Assembly (NCBI GenBank): GCA_018141785.1
Contig: CP073341.1
Coordinates: forward strand, 2,901,261-2,965,260
DNA from: Candidatus Paraprochloron terpiosi LD05
GTDB lineage: Bacteria; Cyanobacteriota; Cyanobacteriia; Cyanobacteriales; Prochloraceae
Length of the DNA stretch: 64,000 bases
Reading direction: 5' to 3'
Position 1 is the stretch's first letter, and each line of letters begins with the position of its first letter. Shown one piece after another: positions 55,178-63,308 of this stretch. Below the pieces are notes generated by a model. That model searched no databases. It saw only the letters and a list, made by a program, of their open reading frames with translations, and was not told the DNA's origin. Made by a program: the position numbers and the translations under genes.

Positions 55178-55510
55178 ATGGATTGGCAGCTTTTTGGACT
55201 TAGTTTTATTACTGTCTTTATGGCAGAAATCGGGGATAAGAGTCAATTGGTTGCGATCGCTCTCAGCGGTACTTCCAGATCTCCGGGCGCTGTATTTTTT
55301 GGGACCGTTGCTGCTTTGATTTTGGCTAGCTTCCTAGGAGCGATCGCGGGAGGGGAAGTGGCACAATTTTTACCGGCACGGTTCTTGAAGGCTATGGCAG
55401 CTATTGGCTTTGTTTTGATTGCACTGCGCCTTCTTTGGCCAAATTCGGATTTGGTTTCGCGCCAAGACGCAAAGGCGCAAAGGGAGGAGAAAAATTTTTT
55501 TACTACATAG
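55178..55510 (+). CDS. GDT1/TMEM165 family half-transporter, second subunit
   Basis: The 110-residue partner has the motif MAEIGDKSQLVAIALS, in inverted-topology relation to the first subunit. It starts 2 bp after the first stop. The last 20 residues (SRQDAKAQREEKNFFTT) come from a dispersed GCCAAGACGCAAAGGCGCAA repeat that has run into the gene, so the natural C-terminus is replaced or extended. Confidence 0.9.
   Translation: MDWQLFGLSFITVFMAEIGDKSQLVAIALSGTSRSPGAVFFGTVAALILASFLGAIAGGEVAQFLPARFLKAMAAIGFVLIALRLLWPNSDLVSRQDAKAQREEKNFFTT
55456..55487. repeat. Dispersed CGCCAAGACGCAAAGGCGCA repeat at the end of a GDT1 gene
   Basis: TTCGCGCCAAGACGCAAAGG then CGCAAAGGGAGG. A repeat type common in cyanobacterial genomes; here it supplies the last codons of the second GDT1 gene. 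Confidence 0.65.
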
Positions 55511-55897
55511 TTATTCATACATTAAATACCTTTTAATAATTTATTGTTTAATAGGCAACTAGTTAAGAGGTGAGGGCTAAAAGCTTGTGTTGACTGACTT
55601 TGGCCAATATAAGATTAATTTAATAATTCTTTACAAAAAAAACTCGAAAAAATAACGAGAAGATGGTTAAATGGAATTAGTTCCATGTTAGGAGTGATTT
55701 GGGATGGAAGATTTAGATTATCGGTAATGATACACAGTAATAGTATATTCCCTTTCTTTTCCTTATCACAGGTCTGTTTCAGCAGGCTACCATCATGAAT
55801 GACAATGCAGCACTCCCATAAATTATCTAATCTGCTTGACTTGACCCACTCAACAGTGTTAAAGTAGTAAATCTCAAAATAAATTGGACGTTAGACC
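55511..55897. other. Gene-free stretch between the GDT1 pair and the exoprotein pseudogene
   Basis: AT-rich with no ORF or RNA gene that I can recognise. It presumably contains the promoter of the exoprotein gene. Confidence 0.5.
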
Positions 55898-57934
55898 ATG
55901 GAAGAATTAAATTTATTCCCAACAGGCTTATACGATCCAACTATAAACAAACAATATTGGCTCCAGGATAACTCACTACAGCTCGCCACGCAACCAGTAG
56001 TGAGCCAAACTGAACTGGAATTAGTGGAAAACATCCTTCAAGAATCAGCCCTCAAGCTCAGCCAGTTTATCGGACTTGAAGATTTTGCCCTGATAGGAAA
56101 ACGAGCATTTGGAAACCGTTGGAAATCAGACCTATCTAGGAAATTAATCCAAGAAGTGCTCCAGGGAGATTCCCAGCTGAAAATAGCATTGGTGGGAGGA
56201 GACCAAACGGGGTAATGGAAAGGAGCTTATAGTCACCAACGACAGACTATCTACCTGAAAACAGATTGGCTGCAAGAAAATTTGACCACACCCGGAGCTA
56301 TTACTAAGGTATTTTTTGAGGAAATAGGTCACTATCTGGATGCCCATTTAGGTCTCGGAGACGCTAGAGGAGATGAAGGAGCGATTTTTGCCGGGCTTGT
56401 TATGGGAGAAACCTATACTCCCCAGGAACTTTTGGCATTATTCATCGAAAATGATATTACAACTGTAACATTGGATGATGAAATTATTCAGATTGAGCAA
56501 TCTAATTTGATTTCTCAATCTTACACCCTGGAAGAGTTGGTTTCAGGGGAAATCAGTGAGAAAGGGAAGCAGGACTTTTATACCTTCTCTGGCAGGACGG
56601 GTCAACGTTTCTACTTTGATGCACTGGAAAGTAGAGGAGGCACTCTAGCAACACTCTACAGCCCAACCAATCAGCAGGTTATGAGTAGCTGGTTTCATAA
56701 CCAAGATCCAAATCCCTTTACCCTATTGGAGAGCGGTGAATATCGTTTGGTTATTGATGGCAATGGAGAAGCTACTGAAAGCTATGGCCTAAAAATACTA
56801 CCATTAGAAAGTATAACAAGAATTAATTATGGGCAAGAAAGAGAGAAAGTAAGTGGGAAACTCCTAGGAGGAAAAGAAACCCATTTGTACCAAATTTCTG
56901 GCAAGCAAGGTCAGGTTATCTCTCTCAAGCCAACAGTGATTCCAGCCAATACCTGGTGGACACTCTATAATACAGGGAATCAAGCGGTTTGGAATGTCTT
57001 GGCTAATACAGAACGGCAGGTCACCTTACCTCATACGGGTACCTATACTTTGGCGGTGAGGGGTAATAATAGTAGTGATACGGAGTATGGCTTTGAAATC
57101 TCAGAAGTTACTCCAGGAACAGCGGTACCTATTCATAGTGGAATTGACTTAGAGTTAGATACGGTGGTCAGCGGTTCTGTTACTACTTCAGGAGCGTATG
57201 TAGACTACACCTTCACAGGATTTGCTGGGCAGCATTTGTTTTATGACATTTTGGTAAATACTCCTTATTTCAACGTTCAGCTGTATGACCGAGGTCCGAA
57301 TTATAATTTGACTCTGGCCACCGATGGTCTTTACCGAATTTCTATTGGAGGTAGGGGAACGGGATATTATAAGTTCCAATTACTCAATTTGTCCGATGGA
57401 GTGGAGGTTGACCTAGACACGGATATTGTCGGCACCTTTGATGAAGGAGTACGGAATAGTGTAGCTTATCGCTTTAATCTGGAGGAACGAACTTATCTCT
57501 ATGTAGATGGTGAGGCGGGGAATGGGGCTTGGCTAATCTATAATTCGGGTGGAGTAAGAATAAATTCGGCTCGCTTGTACCAAGATAGGGAATTTTGGTT
57601 AGATTCAGGGGAGTATCTGCTGGTAGCTCAGGGCTATGGTTCGGATATCAACTATAACCTGCGCTTGATTACCCCTGAAAAGGATTGAGTCACAAGTCCG
57701 AGGCGGTCGTCAAAATCACTCAAGCTGCGATATGGGTAAGCACTCGCTATGGTCGCTCAATAATTGGGTATGGCGGAAGTTGAGAGCTGAAAAACGTAGG
57801 ATGGCGACTATGGAAGCAGAGAAAGCACGACGGATGGCAACTTTTGGCAAAAAGCCACAGGGGTCAGCGAAGCGTCAGCTCACATCAGAGCAAATAAGGA
57901 AAGCTTTCCCAACTGTTCCCTGGAAAGTCAATGG

Positions 57935-57960
57935 CCCCCGGCATTGATTAATGGCGGGGG
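57935..57960. repeat. C5G-type palindromic mini-repeat, copy h
   Basis: CCCCCGGCATT, loop GATT, AATGGCGGGGG, replacing the start of the linker to the HNH domain. The equivalent place in RT2 (40998-41006) has no repeat. Confidence 0.85.
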
Positions 57961-58123
57961 TCAAAGGTGATGTCTCACCCTACGATGGGAATATCTCCTA
58001 TTGGGTTAGCCGGAACTCCAAATTATATAGTGGGCCAACCGCTGAAGCTATAAAGCGACAGAAGGGTAAATGTTTGCATTGCAATCGATTGTTAATGGAG
58101 GTAGATGGCGTCGTGGAATTGCA

Positions 58124-58148
58124 CCCCCGGCATCGCGGATGGCGGGGG
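58124..58148. repeat. C5G-type palindromic mini-repeat, copy i
   Basis: CCCCCGGCAT, loop CGCGG, ATGGCGGGGG, inserted in the HNH motif: GTGGAATTGCA (VEL and first His) stops at the repeat, and the ATTGACGGC of RT2 is lost. Confidence 0.85.
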
Positions 58149-58280
58149 CGACCATAACAATTGGAAACGAAAGAATTTAGTTGCCCTCCACCGTGAGTGC
58201 CACCAAGCGCAAGCAATACATGGCAAGCGTATAAAAGATGGTCAATGTCAGCGCGCCGTAAAGGCATAGGAGCACCTAAG

Positions 58281-58306
58281 CCCCCGGCATTGATTAATGG
58301 CGGGGG
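58281..58306. repeat. C5G-type palindromic mini-repeat, copy j, in domain V
   Basis: It is at the same place in domain V as copy f in intron I3. A further insert (GACGCCAAAGGCGGCACC TT) follows CGTCCGG. Confidence 0.85.
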
Positions 58307-59155
58307 GGAAACTCGCACGTCCGGGACGCCAAAGGCGGCACCTTCGGTGTTATCGGAGAGGGGCGAGGTGGTAACATCTCTCTCTACTCTAATAATGCAG
58401 GACACTCGTGGACAGTTTCTCCAAATATCCCCTTTAATGTGGAAACTCTCCTAGAATACGATGGGGTTTTCTTAGCAGGAATGCCAGCGGATAATGAGGT
58501 TTTAATCGATTACGTTAATCGAGGTGGTAATGTTTACCTAGCTGGAGGGACAAGACGTAGTAAGTACCCCCGTGACGCGGAAACTTGGGCTACTTTTTTA
58601 AGTGCCTTTTCACTAGCTTATGAGTATTCTCCCAATAGAATTGAAGGAACATTGCCGCTGGAAACAACAACCCATCCTATTTTTAATCAAGTTGAACAGC
58701 TTTACCAAAGGAATGGAAATTCTATTCGGAATTTAAACCCGAATAATGGACACAGTTTCATTATTGGCAGGGGGGAGAATGGATCTGGTTTATACGCCGT
58801 CTATAATGGGGGGTCGATTTTGCCATAAGTTAGTCCCAGTTATAGTTCACCTGTGGTGGTTCTCGACGGAATCTTCGGTGCTAACATTATAAAGCAACCC
58901 TCACCGTCACCGATAAAGATATAGTGAGGAGTATACCTTCTACCTAGACATAGACGACGAAGTACGTTTTTGGCTTAATGGGGACGTTCGGGAAAAGAGC
59001 AGCACCGTGTTAAGATGGAGTTGTCAGCGGGAGTGAAATATGATATAGTCTTGGAGTACCGGGATAAAGGATATATCGGAAAAGCCACATTATTGTGGTC
59101 CTCTGAAACGCAAATCAAGGAAATTATTCCCACATGATGATAAATAAGGAGGTGT

Positions 59156-59725
59156 TTGACACATATCAATTGCAAGTTGTTAAATAATGAGGTAGGTGCA
59201 AACAAGGAAATAGCAAGTAATCTTGAACCTGGAAATCCTTTTAGTGCCAGTTTTCCTCGTAACGGAAAGAGAGCTGTTTTTGACCAAGGTAATGCTCCTA
59301 CATGTGCTTCTACATCTTGTGGAATGGTACTTGATACACTAGGTCAATCAGTAGACCTTAATATCTTAGCTAAACAAGCTAGAGTAACTTCAAGAGGTAC
59401 GAATGCACGGAACATTGTTCTAGCTCTGAGAGCTAACGGAGTCTCGACAGCACGAGTAGAAAGAGGTTTGACTCTTGATGATTTAGTAAATGCTACGTCT
59501 AAAGGATATCCGGTGATAGCAAATGTGACAGTAACACGATTTGCTACTGATGGTAGTTTTTGGGCTCGTGGTGGTCATGCAGTTGTTGTTGACGGTGTTA
59601 CTACTCGTCAAGGACAAAAAATGGTGGCTATTAGAGATCCTGCTGGTGGAAGACAATTTTTTACCCCAGCACAAGAATTCATTGACCTCTTTACAGGAGA
59701 AGCTATACTAACCAATGAACTGTAA
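59156..59725 (+). CDS. Papain-like (C39-type) cysteine peptidase domain protein
   Basis: The 189-residue protein has a plausible complete catalytic set: Cys in DQGNAPTCASTSCGMVLD, His in ARGGHAVVVDGV and Asp/Asn-type residue in VAIRDPAGGRQFF. The fold matches C39-like peptidases, a class found in peptide-processing exporters and as the C-terminal payload of polymorphic toxins. The start is a TTG behind AAGGAGG, with the spacing short. Unlike the exoprotein pieces around it, it has no lesion. Paired with the small gene 19 bp downstream, it could be a peptidase effector with its immunity partner; this is inference. Confidence 0.7.
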   Translation: MTHINCKLLNNEVGANKEIASNLEPGNPFSASFPRNGKRAVFDQGNAPTCASTSCGMVLDTLGQSVDLNILAKQARVTSRGTNARNIVLALRANGVSTARVERGLTLDDLVNATSKGYPVIANVTVTRFATDGSFWARGGHAVVVDGVTTRQGQKMVAIRDPAGGRQFFTPAQEFIDLFTGEAILTNEL

Positions 59726-59744
59726 TAGATTTTGGAGGTGCGAA

Positions 59745-60134
59745 ATGTCAAACAGCAATATATTAGATAGCTTGAAGGATAAAGGTCTCCTAGCCAAGGA
59801 GATAGAAACAGGACCATTTGCTAATGGTTATATAATTGCTAAACCAAAATTAACTTTAGGTAATAAAAGGAAAGATAGTGAATTTGTTATGAATGTGTCG
59901 AATAACACAGGAAAGAAGAAGGTATTGTGTGATGGTCCCAGTGCCTATCTATATCCTGACACTGATAAATGGATATTTCAAGTATGGGAATATATGCCAG
60001 GTCCTGGTCCTGGGGATTTTCAAGAACAATTTGCATCAATTACTGACGCTATTCCAGCAATCTTAAATTATTACTTCGGTAACCCAGCCAAAATGAATCC
60101 TCCTGAGTTATTAGAGGATGAATATGTTGCTTAA
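59745..60134 (+). CDS. Small protein downstream of the C39-like peptidase, possible immunity partner
   Basis: The 129-residue acidic soluble protein is of unknown family. Notable segments are KWIFQVWEYMPGPGPGDF and ASITDAIPAILNYYFGNP, an architecture reminiscent of small immunity or chaperone proteins, though I recognise no named family. GGAGG lies 7 bases before the ATG, and the gene follows the peptidase by 19 bp, so they are probably co-transcribed. The frame is intact. Confidence 0.65.
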   Translation: MSNSNILDSLKDKGLLAKEIETGPFANGYIIAKPKLTLGNKRKDSEFVMNVSNNTGKKKVLCDGPSAYLYPDTDKWIFQVWEYMPGPGPGDFQEQFASITDAIPAILNYYFGNPAKMNPPELLEDEYVA

Positions 60135-60296
60135 TTAAGCTAAAACTCCACCAGGAACATTTACGGTAGTGCTACCTTAGAAATTCCGACCATTACTGCT
60201 AATATAGGAGTTCATCCTGTCACTATAACTGTCACCGATAAACATCAACCGTATCCCCAGAATAGGACAAACCATCACCACCAAACCCCTCCAGCT

Positions 60297-60338
60297 CTCT
60301 CCCTCTTACCTCTGTGCCCTCTGCGTCTCTGCGGTTCA
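60297..60338 (-). repeat. Dispersed AACCGCAGAG-type repeat in the exoprotein remnant
   Basis: Minus strand reads GAACCGCAGAGACGCAGAGG then GCACAGAGGTAAGAGGG. The same family brackets the MFS gene at 26983 and 28434. Confidence 0.8.
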
Positions 60339-60572
60339 TTAAAAATCCAAGTAGAAGACACCAACCTATCCCACTGGACCCTAGAACTAGAGAACAATAT
60401 CATTGCCCAAGGAAACACCCCCATAGAAAAGGATTTCCATTTAGACTTACCCTCAGGGTTCTATGAAGTGCGTCTGGAAGCAACAGATATTGGGGGAAGG
60501 AGGAGTACTATTACAGAAACCATAGAAATCAACGACTTGTCTTGGTTGACGAGGGTTTATGATAAATATATT

Positions 60573-61301
60573 TTAATAAGTAGTAAGTATTTGCAAAGCC
60601 CTGGACGAATCGGTAAATTCCCCCACAATACGCCGCACTGGTAAGGGGGAAATGCGAACAAGGGTAGGTATAGCGGCAACCTGGTTCATTTCTGCTTCCT
60701 CTGGTGAAGAGAGAATGTCGATTATCTTAAGAGTATAAGAACTCCCCAGACCCTGTTCTAATAATTGATGTATGCGAACAAGAGTTTGTTCCGTCGTCTT
60801 ACTGTTACCGGAAACAAACAAACGTAGCACGTAACCTGCACAGGGAGATATTTCTCTTTTGGACTCTACCCTACTTCCTGGGGGAGAAACTTGAAGGATT
60901 AAGTTGTGGTCTTCCCACAGGGCCCCAAAGCGATCTCGATAAGTATCCAGCAGAATCGGATTGCAGGAGCTATCCTCCCAGGGAGAAGTTTTCCAGACCA
61001 AGTCCCCAATACCAAAAGCAGCATTCAGCAATGGTTGATAGCGTTGCACTGCTGGATAAACCTCCGCTACAGTGCGAACTGCTCCTGTATTAGGATCCAG
61101 CCATCGGTCAATTGTAGCTGTGTATCCGGGAATCAAAAAATGGGGGGGTTCGGGTAAATTCAAGATTTCTTGCAGTGCAACACATAAATGAACGTGCCAC
61201 CGACCTTGCTTGCTGGGGTCGATACAATAAATTAAATCTCCCCCTGGGGTAAAAAGGGCAATAGCTTTAAATAACTGAGACATAGGGGTGATGGGAGTCA
61301 T
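60573..61301 (-). CDS. KaiB-domain protein with extra N-terminal domain
   Basis: The 242-residue protein ends in a KaiB/SasA-like thioredoxin fold: YVLRLFVSGNSKTTEQTLVR, YTLKIIDILSSPEEAEMNQV, AAIPTLVRISPLPVRRIVG. The N-terminal 110 residues (LFKAIALFTPGGDLIYCIDP, HFLIPGYTATIDRWLDPNTG) form a domain seen in cyanobacterial relatives, with no known role. Canonical KaiB is about 100 residues. It follows pilT by 14 bp on the same strand, so a link to pilus control rather than the core clock is plausible. I took the ATG at 61301; a TTG one codon upstream is also open. Confidence 0.8.
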   Translation of the reverse strand: MTPITPMSQLFKAIALFTPGGDLIYCIDPSKQGRWHVHLCVALQEILNLPEPPHFLIPGYTATIDRWLDPNTGAVRTVAEVYPAVQRYQPLLNAAFGIGDLVWKTSPWEDSSCNPILLDTYRDRFGALWEDHNLILQVSPPGSRVESKREISPCAGYVLRLFVSGNSKTTEQTLVRIHQLLEQGLGSSYTLKIIDILSSPEEAEMNQVAAIPTLVRISPLPVRRIVGEFTDSSRALQILTTY

Positions 61302-61318
61302 CAAATATGGCTATGGCA

Positions 61319-62491
61319 CTAATATCTGCCTCGAAGCATCTGAGACATTTCATTGCGAGCTGGAGAATATTCTAAAGCAGTTTCTTCCGTAATCTTGCCA
61401 TCAGAATAAAGCTGAAACAGGGACTTATTCATCACCGTCATGCCGTCGTAATCCCCTTCCTCCATGAGAGGGGTAATTTCATCGTTTTTTCCCTCCCGAA
61501 TGTATTCTTTAATGGTTTCCGTATTAACTAAGATATCGTGATAAGCAGCTCGCTTGCCATCGGTAGTGGGGCACAACCCCTGAGAAATAATTGCTACCAA
61601 AGACTCAGCTATAGCAACTCGCATTCCTGGTCTTTCGTCAGGGTCGTAAAGACTAAGAATCCGCTCCAGACTTTTCACCGCACTGTTGGTGTGCAAGGTT
61701 CCCATCACCAAGTGACCTGTTTGGGCTGCCTTCAATGCGGTATTGACAGTTTCTCGATCCCGCATTTCCCCGATTAAAATCACGTCCGGGTCTTCCCGTA
61801 AAGACGCTTTCAAACCCTTGTCAAACTCCAAAGTATGAATTCCCACTTCCCGCTGTTTAATCAAGGATTTGCGGCTTTTGTGAACGAACTCAATGGGATC
61901 TTCAATGGTGATAATGTGTCGGGGGTATTCTTTATTGATATAATCCACCATGGCAGCCATGGTGGTGGACTTACCGGAACCAGTAGGTCCTGTCACCAAA
62001 ATCAAACCTTTGTGAGCAGAAGAAACATCTTTAAACACTGGGGGCAGTTTAAGCTGCTCCAAGGTCAATATTTTCAGAGGAATGATCCGTAGTACCATTG
62101 CGTATCCCGTGAGGGAATCAAAGACATTAATCCGCACCCTGGCAAAGTCATACTGGGTTGCACCGTCAAATTCTAAGTTCTTTTGAAATTGCCGGATTTG
62201 CTCCTCAGTCAGTACTTCCTGAAGCAAGTGCATAAAAGTTTCGTTGTCGATCTTAGGATATTCCGTGGTCACTATTGCACCGCGATCGCGAAACCGAGGT
62301 ACTTCTCCTACTCCCAAGTGGATGTCAGAATATCCTTTCTCGAAAGCTATCTGAATCATTTCTTTCAAGGAAGGTCCTGTCTTAGTTGGTGGCGGTGGTG
62401 GAAAGGGAGGTCGTATTTTTCGTAGAGGAGGGCGCCCTGGTGGACCAGGAACTCTGGTACCTATCATCGCTTTTGATGCTCGATTGTTCAA
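61319..62491 (-). CDS. pilT: Type IV pilus retraction ATPase PilT
   Basis: PilT depolymerises type IV pili for twitching motility and DNA uptake. The 390-residue protein has Walker A GPTGSGKSTTMAAM, the Asp box and Walker B region ASLREDPDVILIGEMRD, and the His box TGHLVMGTLHTNSA. A Pro-rich leader (RPPFPPPPPTKTGPS) precedes the PAS-like N-domain. The KaiB-domain gene lies 14 bp downstream. Starts at 62491 and 62467 (MIGTRVPG) are both possible. Confidence 0.94.
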   Translation of the reverse strand: MNNRASKAMIGTRVPGPPGRPPLRKIRPPFPPPPPTKTGPSLKEMIQIAFEKGYSDIHLGVGEVPRFRDRGAIVTTEYPKIDNETFMHLLQEVLTEEQIRQFQKNLEFDGATQYDFARVRINVFDSLTGYAMVLRIIPLKILTLEQLKLPPVFKDVSSAHKGLILVTGPTGSGKSTTMAAMVDYINKEYPRHIITIEDPIEFVHKSRKSLIKQREVGIHTLEFDKGLKASLREDPDVILIGEMRDRETVNTALKAAQTGHLVMGTLHTNSAVKSLERILSLYDPDERPGMRVAIAESLVAIISQGLCPTTDGKRAAYHDILVNTETIKEYIREGKNDEITPLMEEGDYDGMTVMNKSLFQLYSDGKITEETALEYSPARNEMSQMLRGRY

Positions 62492-62848
62492 GGTTTTATT
62501 CTAGCTGTTTCCAGCCCCCGATTTCCAAAAATGCCAATTCTGAGAAACCAGATTTACATTTTTGAAGAATAGTTACAAATTGCGCCACGAATCCTCTCCT
62601 AGAAAATTTAGCATGGTATAATATGCCTTCTGACGGGGTTTAGCTTCTGCCCCCTTGAATTTAACATAATGTAACAAATTAAATTGTAAAGTTTTCTTAA
62701 AGAAGTCTCATTTTTGATAAAGATTTCTCTATACTTGAATTTACAGGGAACTTGCGAGAGAGAACTGGGGACATCGGACAGTTAAAACCGCGCGTCCAGA
62801 CTTAGCATTTTTAAAAGTTGTTTTAATAAAATCCTGGAGGAAACAAAG
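62492..62848. other. Divergent promoter region of pilT and the small membrane protein
   Basis: No ORF. AT-rich with candidate -10 sequences, and GGAGGAAACAAAG ahead of the downstream ATG at 62849. I see no RNA gene. Confidence 0.5.
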
Positions 62849-63226
62849 ATGGAATTAGTCCAAAGAGAAAATTGGGATCGGCACCAATATTTAGCAATTG
62901 TAAAAAGCTTTTTAATCTGGAGCTTCACCTTGACAGTGTGCTTGTTAGTCATAGGTTTTCCCGTAGTGGTGCTCATGATGACGGTGGGAGCACTCTTGAC
63001 TATTATATTGCAGTCAGTACTCCCCATTAGTGCCGTATTACTCGTAGCTGGAAGTATGATTGGGGTCAATGTTTGCGCCATAATAGTGGGTGCAGCAGTG
63101 CTAACTATCAAAAGGGTTCATCCTGAACAAGTTAGTTGGCTGAGGTGGTTACATGGTGAAGCGAATCCTTTACAGGATCCCATCTATGCAGCTTGTCCTC
63201 TCACTTGCGCTCTTCATCAAAATTAA
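62849..63226 (+). CDS. Small membrane protein of unknown function
   Basis: The 125-residue protein has three hydrophobic segments (FTLTVCLLVIGFPVVVLMMT, ALLTIILQSVLPISAVLLVA, IGVNVCAIIVGAAVLTI), flanked by a charged N-terminus and a C-terminus with two Cys (ACPLTCALHQN). Family is not recognised. A GGAGGAAAC ribosome-binding site precedes the ATG, and a rho-independent terminator follows, so it is a real single-gene unit. Confidence 0.7.
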   Translation: MELVQRENWDRHQYLAIVKSFLIWSFTLTVCLLVIGFPVVVLMMTVGALLTIILQSVLPISAVLLVAGSMIGVNVCAIIVGAAVLTIKRVHPEQVSWLRWLHGEANPLQDPIYAACPLTCALHQN

Positions 63227-63252
63227 TTTCTTCATTAAAACTGAAATCCTAC

Positions 63253-63280
63253 AGCCCGGAGCATTTCCGGGTTTTTTTTA
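63253..63280 (+). terminator. Rho-independent terminator
   Basis: CCCGGAgcatTTCCGGG followed by eight T. It ends the small membrane-protein transcript ahead of the 2-epimerase gene. Confidence 0.9.
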
Positions 63281-63308
63281 TCTTTAGGAATGGAACCTCT
63301 CCAACCCC

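Larger units (their letters stand above)
57683..58393 (+). mobile_element. 5'-truncated group II intron copy in the exoprotein pseudogene
   Basis: It begins inside the RT C-terminus at GATTGAGTCACAAGTCCGAG, matching I3 from 40751, and carries the maturase tail, HNH fragment (KCLHCNRLLMEVDG) and intron 3' end (ACTCTAAT). Host codons on both sides (PEK and NAGHSW) stay in phase. The 5' ribozyme and RT palm are absent, typical of aborted target-primed insertion. Mini-repeats interrupt the HNH and domain V, so it cannot splice. Confidence 0.85.
55898..60545 (+). pseudogene. Large exoprotein (PPC, ThuA-like and PA14-like domains), decayed
   Basis: Pieces in order are as follows. MEELNLFPTGLYDPTINKQY runs to an in-frame TAA at 56213. 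The same frame continues WKGAYSHQRQTIYLKTDWLQ and FFEEIGHYLDAHLG, then beta-rich pre-peptidase-like repeats to 57682. After a truncated intron, NAGHSWTVSPNIPFNVE and YDGVFLAGMPADNEVLIDYV (ThuA-like) run to 58828. PA14-like LDIDDEVRFWLNGD and VKYDIVLEYRDKGY lie near 58950-59136. A last Ig-like piece (ELENNIIAQGNTPIEKDFHL) lies at 60350-60545. Nonsense, frameshift and insertions show it is dead. The ancestor was a secreted or surface protein. Confidence 0.72.
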
